DNA of 64,000 nucleotides from Lumbricus terrestris. Lineage: Eukaryota > Annelida > Clitellata > Crassiclitellata > Lumbricidae. The notes below the pieces were generated by a model that did no database searches, was not told the origin of the DNA, and was given only the letters and a program-made list of their open reading frames with translations. The stretch is from the NCBI GenBank assembly GCA_949752735.1, contig OX457042.1:22746995-22810994 (forward strand). The letters run 5' to 3'. The position numbers and the translations under genes were made by a program. Below, piece after piece: positions 36,701-62,640 of the stretch (position 1 is the first letter of the stretch; every line of letters begins with the position of its first letter).

Positions 36701-38856
36701 GCTGATCTCAATTGTTGGATGTCCTCAAATCGTCTTTCGCTCAACTCTTCCAATACTCAGTTGATCTGGCTGGGCACCCGTCAACAGCTTAACAAGCTTG
36801 ATTACGTTTTACTTGCCAAGCACTTTCCTCAATTTACTTTTGCGACAAATGTCCGTGACCTGGGTGTTACTATTGACAATACTCTTTCCTTCTCTACACA
36901 TATTGCTAATATTTCTCGGTCCAGTTTCTATCATCTGCGACGTTTACGTGCCATTAGGCGATCTGTCTCTTCATCGAGTTTTTCTTCTATGGTCCATGCC
37001 TTCATCTGTTCCCGCATTGACTATTGTAACTCGTTACTCATTGGCCTACCTAAACTCCGCCTGGCTCCTCTTCAGTCGGTACTTAATGCATCTGCACGTT
37101 TGATTGCCCACCTTCCTCGTTTCTCTCACATTTCGACTTTCATGACCGAGCAGTGCCGAGCACCTTCACTGGCTTCCTTTGACTGCCCGGATTCAATATA
37201 AAATTCTTTTTCTTACCTATAAGATGTTTTTGGGTCAAGCGCCTCGCTACCTTTGTGATCTTATTAGGAAGCCTTTCTCTGCTACCGTTGGACGTCCTCT
37301 CAGCTCTTTAGATCGTCATGATCTTCTTGTACCACGATCTTGGACTGCCACAGCCCAACATCGCGCCTTTGCCTCTGTCTGCCCTTTACTGTGGAATGGC
37401 ATTCCTCCTATTATTCGTTCCCAGATTTTATCTGGAGGCTTTACTTTTTCTGCCCGTTGTCTTAAGACTTTTCTTTTTCCAGGAGTTCTTCGCACTGGGA
37501 GCGCCTCTGATTAGGTTGTACTGTGAGAGGCGCTTTATAAATCCCAAAATAGAATAGAATAGAATAGTAGTTAAAAGACTAGTAATAAAAGGCCAGACAG
37601 GGTTTGAAGATGAGGCAGGTGAGGAAATGTTAAACTGATTGCGTCCTTTGTCGTTGAATTGTTTCAGTTTGAGTTTCCATTCATTCAAGTATTTCGGATC
37701 ACGCGATTTAAGTTTCGATTGATAGCTGGCGACGACGAGGAGGCTGGTGGCGTGGAGAGTGGCCGTACGAGGGATGGAGATCGCTTGCACGCTAGATCAA
37801 CATCATCAACCAGCGTGTGGAATTGTGATGGAGAAGTTGTTGACGAACCAACCGTCGAATACATGTAAGTTTCCTGTTGGAGTAAACCAGAGAATTTCTT
37901 ACGACATTCGGTTTGTCTTTGAGACCAACTGACGAGAGATGAGGAGGACATGGTGGAAATTGGTCATCAAGACTGACTGGGTGTTGTATGTGTGTGTGTG
38001 TGCGTGTGTGTCTGTGTTTGTTGTGCCATTGTTTGACGTCATTTTGTATTGATTTTACTGCAGAAATCTATTAATTAAACTGTCATAACGTTGAAGAAAG
38101 ATGTTATTTAATCAATGTATGATTATCATCCTTCTTTGGCAGGCCTTTTGTGATTGATGTGGCTGCAGAGTACATCAGGGTTCTCTGTGTTCCTGTCTCA
38201 CTGAACCCTTCATTATTTTTTACTTTTAGCAAGTTTTGACCCAAAGATGAGGCAGCCCTTGTAATGGCATGACTATGTTACGGCATCATATAAATTGTCG
38301 TAATTGTTATTGACCTGAATCCATTTTGCTTTCTTGCGTATTGGACCATCTTTCTGGATGTGTCTTGTGCAGAAACACTGAATTTTTTAGAAAAGTAATG
38401 TTGAGAAACAATTTTTATCTTACTCCATTGTTTCTTTAGAGTTTCTAGATATCTAAGTTTTCCTAAAGCTGCTATATGAATTTGTAGTGTGCTCTTTATG
38501 CTGCGAGGTGCAATGAGAACTGTTCAAAAATTTCTGCTGATGCCTTTGTTGCCACAAGAGTCTTTGTTGCCATAAGATTCATTCATTCTGTCAACTTATA
38601 TTGCATTCCTTCAAGAAACCTAATTAGGAGTGCTCCCAACTCACCTGGATTTTTTAAAGATATGTATCCACCCATTAGCACTATAAATGTGACAGGCCTA
38701 TGCATTGCAGGGGTAAGACCTGAGGCCCTTTAACTGTTTTAAATATGTGATAAATTGTTCTGATTTTGCAGAATCCATCCGCAGCTGATTCAGCTGTTTG
38801 CTCGAGGGATCGAGGATCACGACAGAGACCAGACGACCGGCTGTAGCTGTTGGTGA
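24610..38856 (+). CDS. CERK: Ceramide kinase, complete 12-exon gene
   Basis: Gene-level entry. Exons 24610-24775, 27412-27624, 30088-30321, 31165-31357, 31754-31899, 32619-32693, 33146-33298, 33594-33699, 34258-34340, 34730-34938, 37668-37864 and 38772-38856 join to 619 codons plus stop. The enzyme phosphorylates ceramide to ceramide 1-phosphate using ATP, at Golgi and plasma membranes. Residues 1 to about 200 form the divergent PH-like region. The diacylglycerol-kinase-type catalytic domain follows: SLLVFINPVSGK, SVGGDGLFAEV with the nucleotide-binding GGDG at 274-277, IGIIPAGSTDTV, and GYGFYGDCVLDSE. The ceramide-kinase-specific CxxxCxxC motif is at 426-433 (CKAGCLVC). AAHLGNGCSDLVLV and QLFARGIED complete the match to vertebrate CERK (537 residues in human). 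The extra length is mainly exon 2. Identification is firm; exon 2 is the least certain part. Confidence 0.93.
24802..25026. mobile_element. Short inverted-repeat element with an internal tandem repeat
   Basis: CTAATT occurs at both edges (24796-24801, 25027-25032). The ends GGCGTAATTGCAGTGTCG and CGATACTGCAATTACGCC are imperfect inverted repeats that continue into GGACC/GGTCC. Inside (about 24817-24962) a roughly 35-bp GTCGTGAGGGTCGGCTAGG unit repeats four times. It sits 26 bases after the CERK exon 1 donor. Confidence 0.6.
25033..26780. other. CERK intron 1, middle part
   Basis: Contains a short ATT run (about 26225-26262). I recognise no gene, RNA or transposon. Confidence 0.4.
26804..27112 (+). 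repeat. 21-bp minisatellite
   Basis: About fourteen diverged copies of a 21-bp unit (CTTCCAAAATCAAGGTCCAGA). Because 21 is a multiple of three, the frame reads as NQGPxFQ heptads; this is a repeat artefact, not a collagen-like gene. Confidence 0.9.
27180..27233. repeat. Imperfect hairpin, about 25-bp stem
   Basis: TGAATGATGACAAGTCTGAGG pairs with CCTCAGACGTATCATCATTCA around a short loop, with small mismatches. It resembles a miniature inverted repeat or a short microRNA-like fold. It lies in CERK intron 1, just upstream of exon 2. Confidence 0.6.
27412..27624 (+). CDS. CERK: CERK exon 2, possible cassette exon (residues 56-126)
   Basis: The acceptor is CTTTCAG and the donor TCA|GTAAGT. It is 213 bp (71 codons), phase 1 at both ends, so it can be included or skipped without shifting frame. 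It encodes GFSQLQQLFYESNTPDKVYY, then a Cys-rich piece (LLSCCSKSC, FCNLCGRP). Its donor context (CCTATCAGTAAGT) is nearly that of exon 1. No counterpart in vertebrate CERK is known to me. Confidence 0.6.
27625..29262. other. CERK intron 2, left part
   Basis: No recognisable gene. Around 28798-28860 a GTAA run and CCTGCAAACGCACTGCGGGATA look like another interspersed repeat also hinted at near 827-850. Confidence 0.35.
29263..29545 (+). mobile_element. tRNA-derived SINE, family B, best copy
   Basis: A-box-like GGCAGTAGAGTAATGG is followed by a B box GTTCGAGTCC (29331-29340), a tRNA-unrelated body with ATGCTTTGTAGGCTGCTATT, and a 3' end GGATTGTTGAATAAAGAAAA with an ATT tail. Fragments lie at 786-985 and 9799-9852. 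Confidence 0.7.
29730..29935. repeat. GGA/GGTGGA-rich purine tract
   Basis: An irregular GAGGTGGAGGAAG-type repeat in CERK intron 2, a long purine run on one strand that could form triplex or G-rich structures. Confidence 0.7.
30088..30321 (+). CDS. CERK: CERK exon 3 (residues 127-204), PH-like region
   Basis: The acceptor is GTTTCAG and the donor CAG|GTATTT. RLPLREIFAVV aligns with the family's VPVSEIIAVE, and KCFTIWSVGQSKKYTWVP with the FTVHCVKRARRHRWKWA strand. ASRWLNVISDII matches the final helix of the PH fold. Confidence 0.85.
30806..30881. repeat. Perfect hairpin, 30-bp stem, 16-base loop
   Basis: The left arm (30806-30835, from CTGCCGTGCTAAGC) and right arm (30852-30881, to GCTTAGCACGGCAG) are exact inverse complements around AGACTGTAACGGTAAG. 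It lies in CERK intron 3. The length and loop fit a hairpin RNA precursor or a minimal palindromic transposon. Confidence 0.9.
31165..31357 (+). CDS. CERK: CERK exon 4 (residues 205-268), start of kinase domain
   Basis: The acceptor is TTTTTAG and the donor GG|GTAATT. It encodes FNRPKSLLVFINPVSGK and KVAPLFQLAKITAHVMQTE, matching the family's RPKHLLVFINPFGGK and KVAPLFTLASITTDIIVTE. Confidence 0.93.
31754..31899 (+). CDS. CERK: CERK exon 5 (residues 269-317), nucleotide-binding motif
   Basis: The acceptor is GTGTAG and the donor CTG|GTCAGT. It encodes VVSVGGDGLFAEVVDGLL; the GGDG loop binds ATP phosphates in diacylglycerol-kinase-fold enzymes. It ends in WRIGIIPA. Confidence 0.92.
31935..32110 (+). 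mobile_element. Degenerate tRNA-derived SINE
   Basis: GCGTGGTGGCATG...GGTGCCTTGTGATTGGAGGG with a weak B box (GATTTGAATCC) and CCACCTCTGG...ACCTTAAACAAGTTGCTC recalls family A. Another tRNA-like head lies near 35075-35160. Confidence 0.45.
32619..32693 (+). CDS. CERK: CERK exon 6 (residues 318-342)
   Basis: The acceptor is GAATAG and the donor TAG|GTAACA. It encodes STDTVSYSTQGIND then TSALHIILG, the family's STDCVCYSTVGTSD and TSALHIVVG. Confidence 0.9.
   Translation, partial: VQLTLCRTALKASTIPSLRRCILF
32994..33065. repeat. (TATC/TGTC)n microsatellite
   Basis: Tetranucleotide repeat in CERK intron 6, upstream of the exon 7 acceptor. Confidence 0.85.
33146..33298 (+). CDS. CERK: CERK exon 7 (residues 343-393)
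   Basis: The acceptor is TTTTAG and the donor CAG|GTCAGT. It encodes DSLALDVGAIFHNKQLLRY and SFFGYGFYGDCVLDSEQNRW, matching the family's GYGFYGDIIKDSEKKRW. Confidence 0.93.
33594..33699 (+). CDS. CERK: CERK exon 8 (residues 394-428)
   Basis: The acceptor is TTGTAG and the donor GG|GTAGGT. It encodes FKKVMTKRTYTGEISFL and ESHPRDGTACKAG, the first half of the split cysteine motif. Confidence 0.9.
34258..34340 (+). CDS. CERK: CERK exon 9 (residues 429-456)
   Basis: The acceptor is TTGCAG and the donor GAG|GTTAAT. It encodes CLVCRSVTDAIGDGSRSF, completing CxxxCxxC, then a variable Ser-rich loop. The true frame differs from the longest open frame here. Confidence 0.85.
34730..34938 (+). CDS. CERK: CERK exon 10 (residues 457-526)
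   Basis: The acceptor is GCCTAG and the donor CAG|GTGACG. It encodes WQTVRGRFVAVNSILMSCRC and AAHLGNGCSDLVLVHDCS, matching the family's FLAINATNMSCAC and AAHLGDGSSDLILIRKCS. Confidence 0.92.
35454..36603. mobile_element. Mutator-like element with tandem-repeat termini
   Basis: GTCTAAAC occurs on both outer sides (35446-35453, 36604-36611). Each end is built of GACA-NNN-TGTC palindromic units: seven at the left (to about 35573) and ten at the right (from about 36450). Read inward, the ends align over more than 60 bases, with GACAAAATGTCGCACGACAA shared. The interior carries the C-terminal part of a MULE transposase on the minus strand. MULEs usually make 8-9 bp target duplications, which fits. 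It is in CERK intron 10. Confidence 0.85.
35952..36262 (-). pseudogene. C-terminal fragment of MULE transposase, frameshifted
   Basis: The minus strand reads RVLDNLPRSNNAVEGWHNAF then VGFAHPTVNKLARN. The motif NNAVEGWH is characteristic of MULE transposases of the FLYWCH-linked animal type. A frame change follows and the match resumes as QQHLGVQPAKKKK and YGNREPIQYLGDIARIL to a stop. The DDE core is missing, so this copy is non-autonomous. Confidence 0.75.
36650..37560 (+). mobile_element. 3' end of a CR1/L2-type non-LTR retrotransposon
   Basis: RT C-terminal sequence: SIESLSADLNCWMSSNRLSL, NTQLIWLGTRQQL, VRDLGVTIDNTLSF, HAFICSRIDYCNSLL; after a frameshift near 37170, LHWLPLTARIQYKIL, YLCDLI, and a final RCLKTFLF. 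The 3' UTR is short: GGGAGCGCCTCTGA (37497-37510), a complementary AGAGGCGCTTTATAAAT, and an (AATAG)n tail. 5'-truncated, with the frame broken, next to the MULE boundary. Confidence 0.85.
37668..37864 (+). CDS. CERK: CERK exon 11 (residues 527-591)
   Basis: The acceptor is TTTCAG and the donor CAT|GTAAGT. It encodes FEFPFIQVFRITRFKF and SVWNCDGEVVDEPTVEY, matching the family's FDFTFVEVYRVKKFQF and SSWNCDGEVLHSPAIEV. Confidence 0.92.
37865..38771. other. CERK intron 11
   Basis: A short GT run at about 37986-38010. Otherwise no feature recognised. Confidence 0.4.
38772..38856 (+). CDS. CERK: CERK exon 12 with stop (residues 592-619)
   Basis: The acceptor is TTTGCAG. It encodes HPQLIQLFARGIEDHDR and a short Cys-containing tail ending TGA at 38854-38856. 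QLFARGIE is the conserved C-terminal motif of CERK. Confidence 0.9.
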
Positions 38857-41580
38857 CCTTTGCTGACCTCTAGTGCACTTTGCAGCATTAACGAAATTAT
38901 TTCTGTACACTTCAATTTCTTTTCTTACTTGTGGTTGTGAGAAATTTTAAATTAAATCAATTGTATTGATTATTATCGAATCTTTGTTGAATGGGAAAGT
39001 GCGGGTCGAGTTATTTTCCGACAATTTAATGGTTCTGAGAACCTTTGTTTTATTTGGAAGCGTATGTTGTTTTGATTGAATTTTGGTTGCCATGAAATTT
39101 GTCTGTGAACATGTTACAACCTTGATAATATTTACAGTGTCTGACTGTGGTTGTGTGAGGTTCTGGTAGCAGATGTCTCCTTCTTTTCTTCTTTGTTGGC
39201 TGTGGGGAAATTAATTTTTTCGTGGATGATCGCAGTTGTCTAGGTCCCAGTGCATCATGGGAAATTGTTGTCATGCAACGCAGGATGTGATTGGTTGTAT
39301 TGCTGTTGCAGTCAGCACTGTGAGTTTTGCTGTGATATCTATGAGTATCATTGAGTATTTCGGAGGAGTTGCGTGTGAAGGTGGTCTATGAAAATTCTGT
39401 AACATATTTCAACTAGTGGTCAAGTCTTTTAGCACTGTGGCTGTTAGGGAATGCGTATTAGATAGGTAGCATATAATTATGCGAAGTTATGAAACTCGGT
39501 ACATCCCGATCTATGTGTGTGTACTGATTAATTATTTCAGACTGACAATTACAGAATATGATTACAATTCATTGTTTGAATAGACGATCACTAGTTATTA
39601 GAGGAGTGGAATTTAATTGTTTGACTGCCTTGCAATGCGCTGTCACGTGTCCTACTGATTTTGCCAACCCCACTTGGTGAATGAAAAACTGGTTGAACTT
39701 TGGGAGTATAGAAGGAAGCAATCCTGTACCCGTTCTGATCTGCGCTTCGTGTCAGAATGTGAACATTACCCTAAATCACTCCCCAGAACTCCATTACACC
39801 AATAGATTTCTGCAGTCTGTTGCTTTGAAATAGAGTTATATAAATTTGAGTTTTGATGGCAGACTAAGAGAGGTGTCGATTTCCTACTGCAAAGCAAGTG
39901 TGAAATGAGATGCTTAGACTTGAAAACACAGCCACAGCGTCTAACAGACAAAGAAACGTAAAATATTGCTTCTGAGAGTTTATCACTTGGTGCTTTATAA
40001 TGTTTTGATGTTTCGCAAATGTGTACGTGCAACTTATGCAAAGCTGGTACACAAAGTCCACTTGAGTGACTGAAAAATTGCAAGTTTGCTCAGCGAGTTT
40101 GCCCAGAATACAGTGAGTGGATTACCGAATGAATTTGCATGGCTTCTAATTTGGTTTCTGCAAATTACGGTAGATGTCCAAATGGAGATTTTACCATCAA
40201 TCTCTTTCATGTTAGAGTATTTGGGATTGCATCCAAGCATATTAAAACATGGATTTAGAAAGCCTTGTTTTTCTGATTTTGTACAGAGAAGTTCTTTTAG
40301 ATGTACAGCAGTCTTTTGGTTTACAGTTGTAATTTTCTTTTAATTCTGATGCAAGGTTTCTTGAAAGCTGGTTTTTGCAAGGAAAAACTGTTCACTGTGC
40401 AGTTTGCCAATACAAAATACCATTGAGATAATGGTGAGGTTGTTTTTATGAAATCATGAGCAGAATAGAACTCTCGAGCATCAATAATTATTGATGTCAG
40501 AAGAACCTGTAGTGCCTTTGCATGTCCGGAGTTGTGCTGTGTGTATTATATATCTTCATTTATTAAAACTGAGTGACAAACTGCAATCGGTGACAATAGA
40601 GATGAAATAACTAGCATAAAATGAAGGTTTGCCGGAAGCTATGGTGTGTAAAGTACCCTAGGTATGTAGTTGATGTCATCTTTATAAGGGAGTTTAAAAT
40701 AGTTAATTATGGAAGTGTGCCCGGACTGTGGCTGATTCAAAGAAGTTGACGGCTGTGTTGTTTTCTTAGTGTATTTCCTCGTTTACAAGTACGATATTGC
40801 TTAATGATCATTTTTGTTTGTCATCTTCTTGATTATATTGTTGACTTCATAGGAAAGAACTGAATTGATGTACAGTGATGACTGTTGAATTTGTTTGAAC
40901 AACAGTTACTTTTAGAGCGGTGTGAGACATGATGACGTCAGTCGCTAAAGTGCCGTTATTTTTGTGGTTCTTAGCGATGAAGTGTTTTTCAGATAGGAGT
41001 GATTGTGTTTGCTGTCCTTTGTGAGAATAGCTCACCTTATTGAAACTGAAGCGGTTCCGGCTGTGTTGATTTATATTTTAAAATTCTCCATTGACTTCCG
41101 TTTAAAGAAAATTCTGAATCTATGTGATGCATCGTTGTAAATCCTAATCTTCAAACGTTAACCTTGCACAAACTTTTCTCTGCTATCTGGATTGGGATTT
41201 GTAAATTGATTATTCTGTTATAATTATACTGTTTTAAATGATTTGACAAAATGTAGTTGCAGGGATCACAGTGTAACTGGGAATTGGTTGTGATTAATTC
41301 TTGTTTTTATGAAAGCTGGTGACAGCTTTGAGGCATTGACTGTCTCTCTTTTTGATTCTGAATTTCATGTTGATGTAAGTTGTATCACGTTCTTTCCTTG
41401 AGCTGGGCTCTGTTCACGATGATTTCTTGCGTAGACAATTTATTTCCGGTATTTGGTTTTTTACAGTAAATATCTTTAACTTGTGTCTATTTTTCATAGT
41501 TCGACTGTGATGCGAAAGGATGAAACTTTGCATTTTGTGAACATATTATATTTATCTAATAAATAAATAATAGAACCCGT
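38857..41580 (+). other. Putative CERK 3' UTR and downstream flank
   Basis: A 2.7-kb stretch with no coding or repeat signal I recognise. Overlapping AATAAA signals at 41558-41563 and 41562-41567 are the clearest candidate transcript end; nearer, weaker signals cannot be excluded. Confidence 0.35.
41558..41567 (+). terminator. Candidate polyadenylation signals
   Basis: Two overlapping AATAAA hexamers in TAATAAATAAATAA, downstream of the CERK stop. Assignment to CERK is inference. Confidence 0.3.
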
Positions 41581-41682
41581 GCATAATTGGAAACATGTAT
41601 AGAGCCAAACTTGAGACTTATTTTGATTTTTTATTTATTTTGCGCAGTAAGTTGCTTCAGAAGATTGTAAATTTTTTACACA

Positions 41683-41913
41683 GGGGCGGTGGTGTAGTGG
41701 GTACATGTATGTTCGTCGCCTTGCAGCCAAATGGTTGCAGGGTTCGAATCCACCTCGTCACCGCGTATAGACCTTGGGCAAGTCCTTCACTTGCAATTGC
41801 TCAGCGCTTCTATGTAAAACTCCGATGCAGTGTCCACTCTGTAGTCGGGAGCGCCTCTGAGTAGGGAGCTTGAAGGGGCGCTATTACAGGTGCACATACA
41901 AACAAACTTTATC
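41683..41913 (+). mobile_element. tRNA-derived SINE, family A, best copy
   Basis: A-box-like TGGTGTAGTGGG, B box GGTTCGAATCC (41741-41751), body ACCTTGGGCAAGTCCTTCAC, then GGGAGCGCCTCTGA (41847-41860) and TTGAAGGGGCGCTATTACAG. The last part matches the 3' end of the LINE at 36650-37560. Confidence 0.8.
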
Positions 41914-42239
41914 CAATGGTTGCAGTTGCTTTTCGCACCATCACCTAAGAAAGTCCGCATGTCGATGTCTGTCTGTCTGTCTGTTTTTTTATGTCTGTGG
42001 TAAATACTTTAACAGCCAAGTTTTAATTTTATTTTGTCATTTTATTATGGCATGCTGTAAGCGAAGTCTTGCACTTTGATCTTTAGTATTTTTGGCTTTT
42101 ATCTTAATAGGTAGCTCCTCGACATTTGCACCTATAAAGATTCCTCAACTGTTTTAAATTAAAATTGTGGCAGCCTGGCTAATTCCTTCCACAATTTAAC
42201 TGAGTATGCTACACTACTCAGGTACCTACCATGTATATG

Positions 42240-42312
42240 TATAATTGTATATATCATTTTTATAATATATATACTATATATATATATATATATACTATAT
42301 ATATATATACAT
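42240..42312. repeat. AT-rich (TA)n microsatellite
   Basis: Several TATATA blocks separated by short interruptions in the CERK-fibulin intergenic region. Confidence 0.85.
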
Positions 42313-42456
42313 ATGGTGGACTGGTGGTGTGCCAAAACGGTGCAAAACTAAACTAAAAGACAATAGTTTTTAGCAGGTTTAATAGTAGAAGCAGCAAAAA
42401 TATATACTAAAATATGTATACTATCAATCCAACTTCCTTTTAAATAACAAAGATTT

Positions 42457-42798
42457 TTCATCAATCCGGTTCTAATTTAAGAACATTTTCATCAATCCAG
42501 CTTCCATTTCAGCAAGAACATTTTCATCGATCCAGCTTCCATTTGAGCAAGAACATTTTCATCAATCCAGCTTCCATTTCAGCGAGAATATTTTTCATCA
42601 ATCCAGTTTCCATTTGAGCAAGAATATTTTCATCAATCCAACTTCCATTTAAGCAAGAACATTTTCATCCATCCAGTTTCCATTTGAGCAAGAATATTTT
42701 CTTCAATATAGTTTCCATTTGAGCAAGAATATTTTCTTCAATATAGTTTCCAGTTAAGCAAGACTTCATCAATCCAGCTTCCATTTAAGCAAGACTTT
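42457..42798. repeat. 35-bp minisatellite
   Basis: About ten copies of a roughly 35-bp unit containing CATCAATCCAGCTTCCATTT, ending GAGCAAGAACATTTT, with point differences and one shortened unit near the right end. Intergenic. Confidence 0.9.
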
Positions 42799-43454
42799 CA
42801 ATAATCTTACTTCAATAACGTGGAGTAGATATTGTAGACCAGACCACTGACAGATGGTGTGTGAGGGATCAGTTGTATTTAGTGCAGTAATTGACCGCAC
42901 ATGTGCGTACAACTATCGGGAGTCTTTTGAAGTCGGCTGAAGGTCCTTGAAGTGGATGAATGAGACAAAGAAAGATGGCCATACATGTCGTGTTTTTTCA
43001 GACGCACCACTTTCCTTAGATGATGTTCGGCCGGTGGTGTTTAGCAGACATTCCTTTGCTCCTTTCAGGTACTAACCTCCTCCCTCTGTCTCCATCTCCT
43101 TTCCCTTCCATCCTTCTGTGAAGTTATTTCTGCATGATGTAAACATTAAATATTGGGAAACGTTAGGACAATTTATTGATGTAGTGAATCTGGTCGTTCA
43201 ACCCAGTTTCGTAGTTGTAATACGCCTAAGATAATAAGAAGTAGGCCTACTCAGAGTAAGAATTTTGAAAAATAACTGGGTGGTTGGACTATGATCTGCT
43301 TGGAATTGGGGTGTGAAAACAGACTTTACTATGGGCTCTAAGAAAGACTTGGTGGGTTGAACAACCCCCACCGCAATTCTCACCCTGGTCCAAGGATAGG
43401 ATACCATGCTTATGAAGTTATGATAGGCTTATTATATACACGCACGCACGTGTT

Positions 43455-43577
43455 TTGTCTGCCTGTCTGTCTGTGTGTGTCTGTCTGTCTGTGTGTCTGC
43501 CTGCCTGCCTGCCTGTCTGTCTGTCTGTGTCTGTCTGTGTGTCTGTCTGTCCGTCTGTCTGTCTGTCTGTCTGTCTC
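43455..43577. repeat. (CTGT)n microsatellite
   Basis: Tetranucleotide repeat with CTGC variants. The Cys/Leu/Val/Ser-rich frames over it are artefacts. Confidence 0.9.
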
Positions 43578-43799
43578 GATCCTCCATCGGTCCGCGAAGA
43601 GTAGGCCTAGCCTATCGTCGACTGCTTCTAATGAAATCCATTACGTCGCTTCTCATCTGAACTTAATTCGGACTCTGCTGCACGTCTTTCCTATCCAATT
43701 ACACCAGGGTTTTCTTTTCGTTAAACATGCCCTGCAATCTACCTACCCTACAATTGGCAGGCTGAGGCTAATGGTGTCTGAAGAATGCGACTAAATTAT

Positions 43800-44537
43800 C
43801 GCGAGTCAGAAGACGCCCGAGAGCAGCCAGTGCGTAAATCATAATCAAATGTCCATCACAGCTTTGTTAGGTAGATCGCCGCCCGTAAATAATATTAGTC
43901 TGCTTAATTGGGCGTGAACCCCCGGTCAATCCACCCACGCCGCTCGTTTGTTATGGATGGTGGCGGTAGATGGGGTAGCGGATTAGTCACTTGGTCTGCC
44001 AGTCAAAGTGGCCAGTCAACATTGTTGGAGGCAGGCATCCCGACCACTTGACAGATGGTGTTTGATACTGCTCCATATAATAACCGGTGGCGTATTGGAG
44101 TAGCCTAATGGAGCAGCCGACAAGACGATACGCTGCGAAACGAGCGCCCTTTGCCACTGCGTGTTCACAGCCTACAGGCGTCTTGCTGTTTAGTGTTAGC
44201 GGCAGCGGTAACAGCCTGGCCGGCGGAGTTGCTGATGGTGCTGCCGGTAGTGCATGAACTCTTGAGAAAGCCGACCGTGATCAGATTATCGTAGCGGCTA
44301 CAATGAGTAGAGGGAATTAGAATAACAAAATAAGGCGTTCGTTGAGTTGATTAGGACACCGTTAACTACGAAGAATTAGCAGAAGCGAAAGGCTCCACAT
44401 TCCAAGGAACACACACGCGCGTGTATCGAACTCGGGAGTTCAGAGTCCACAGGGTTTCTTAGCGAACATTCGTCGTTCAATGATAGCAGCAACAACAACA
44501 ATAACAACTGATAGCAACGGGAGAAGCAGAATAGAGT
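43800..44537. other. Fibulin promoter and 5' UTR flank
   Basis: A relatively CpG-containing stretch upstream of the fibulin ATG. No TATA box is clear. The start site cannot be placed from sequence alone. Confidence 0.35.
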
Positions 44538-61005
<16,468 letters not shown>

Positions 61006-62326
61006 GTACTGATCTTATGGTTAATGGACGACCAGACCATTTCACAACCCCCCCCACCAGATCATTCCAATGTCAAATAACACTTAAAATGCACATCCTC
61101 TGAACCATTGCACAACTGCTTCCAACTTCATCTCATTCTTTGTGTTTGTTTCTCTTTTCAATCATTCACTTGATGCTAATCCTGCATGATTGTTTGGTTA
61201 ATCAATGCTTGATGTGTCAACTGTTGTTCAAACTCACTTTCAATCAATTAATCAATCAATCAATCAATCAATCAGTTCGATTACTCGAAGTAATTAAACT
61301 GATGCACCCATGCAACTTAAACAACCTGTCTTGTTTCATCCCTAGTTTTGCTATGCTAAATGTGAATGAACCTGATTGAATGAAAGAGGATCCTATGAAT
61401 AACATATTGGACTAAAAATGACTTGAAGATGGATAGTACTGGAGGTTGAGTAATGGAACCGGTGTACTGCTTGTTTTCAATCATCCAGCCAAACCTTCTG
61501 TGGGTGTATGAGAAAAATGACTAAATATCTGGAAGATAAACGACTTGCTGAAAACTATGTTGATAAATGTTTTGATGAATATGCTCTTCATCAGTTAACT
61601 TCTTGCGGCCCAACCCCCATTCTCTGTTCATCTGTTCTTCCTGTTTGGCTGTCTATCTTTCTCTTTCTCTCTTTTTCTGCATATCACTGAAATTTCCTCT
61701 TATCACTGTTTCATGCATGTCTTTCCTTATATCCTGGTTGGAATCTGAATTCTTCTCTTAAATTGAGATATAGCGCAGTCTGGCTTTACCTGAAACTTTC
61801 GCCTGCTCGTGAACACATGATTTTGATTTCACAGTTTGGAGAGTTCATATGTTCTGTTTTACCTGTATGACAGATTGATTGGTAGAGCAACGTCTAGGTG
61901 TGTGTGTGTGCTTGTGTGCACGTGTGTGTGCTTGTGTGCGTGTGTGTGTGTAGGTTTGAGCCAAAACATTATGGGGATTTTCACAAAGTGGTAACACCAG
62001 ATTCCTGTGAACTTTACCTGATACTGTGAGATAGGGGCGTGCATAAAAATGAGCTTCAAGTTTTTTTTAAAATACTGCGTTCATCCTCTGAGATCCATTA
62101 CCTTCCACGGATACCGGTTTGATTTCCACTGAACTCTTCTCTCTATCATTGTCTCAACATCTGAATAGGCTATCAAATGTTTTGCGAAAAATCAAAATAT
62201 CAATTGCCATTGGCTCTTTCCCTTTGTTGTAACTTCAGTAAGACTTCAGTGGCAAGCGAGCCCTAGCCACAGACCCGTTGAATGTGCTTCCGAACGCTTC
62301 AACCTTCTAGAGGTGTTTTATAAGTG
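61006..62326. other. Fibulin intron 8, left part
   Basis: A short (AATC)n run (61243-61275) and a GT-rich run (61900-61952). No EGF-like exon is visible. Confidence 0.45.
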
Positions 62327-62334
62327 ATTATATA

Positions 62335-62485
62335 CAGGGCTTAAAGTGTGGCTGGACGGTCTTGGACGGCGTCCATGCACTTTTTTAAAAATCTGAGCGC
62401 CGTCCTGCCACTAGTCTTATTGACCAGGACAGACTGAAAAGGTAAGGGGCGTCCAGGCACTTATTTTCCCACACTTTAGGCACTG
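62335..62485. mobile_element. hAT-type miniature element (CAGKGCTTAAAGTG family), fresh copy
   Basis: ATTATATA on both sides (62327-62334, 62486-62493) is an exact 8-bp duplication. The ends CAGGGCTTAAAGTGTGG and CCACACTTTAGGCACTG are inverted repeats. The interior has GGACGGCGTCCATGCACTT and GGGGCGTCCAGGCACTT. Its relative is at 10498-10643. Confidence 0.85.
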
Positions 62486-62544
62486 ATTATATACAATACA
62501 GTACAAAAAACCTGTTGATGAAAGTAGATTATTGGTGCAAGTTG

Positions 62545-62640
62545 GTTAGATTGTATTGTATTGTATATAAGCATTTATAAAGCACCTCTTACAGACTAGC
62601 TATTCAGAGGCGCTCTCAGCGTGGCAGCCCCGAGGAAATA
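62545..62640 (-). mobile_element. LINE 3' tail, reverse orientation
   Basis: On the minus strand: GCTGAGAGCGCCTCTGAATAG, GTAAGAGGTGCTTTATAAATG and an (AATAC)n tail, parallel to the LINE end at 37497-37560. Confidence 0.6.

Noticed and set aside
41741..41751. B-box sequence as a tRNA gene
   Set aside because: There is no acceptor-stem pairing or complete cloverleaf; the same sequence recurs in other SINE copies.
43357..43794. 145-codon frame upstream of fibulin
   Set aside because: Mostly a (CTGT)n repeat; the remainder has no recognisable domain.
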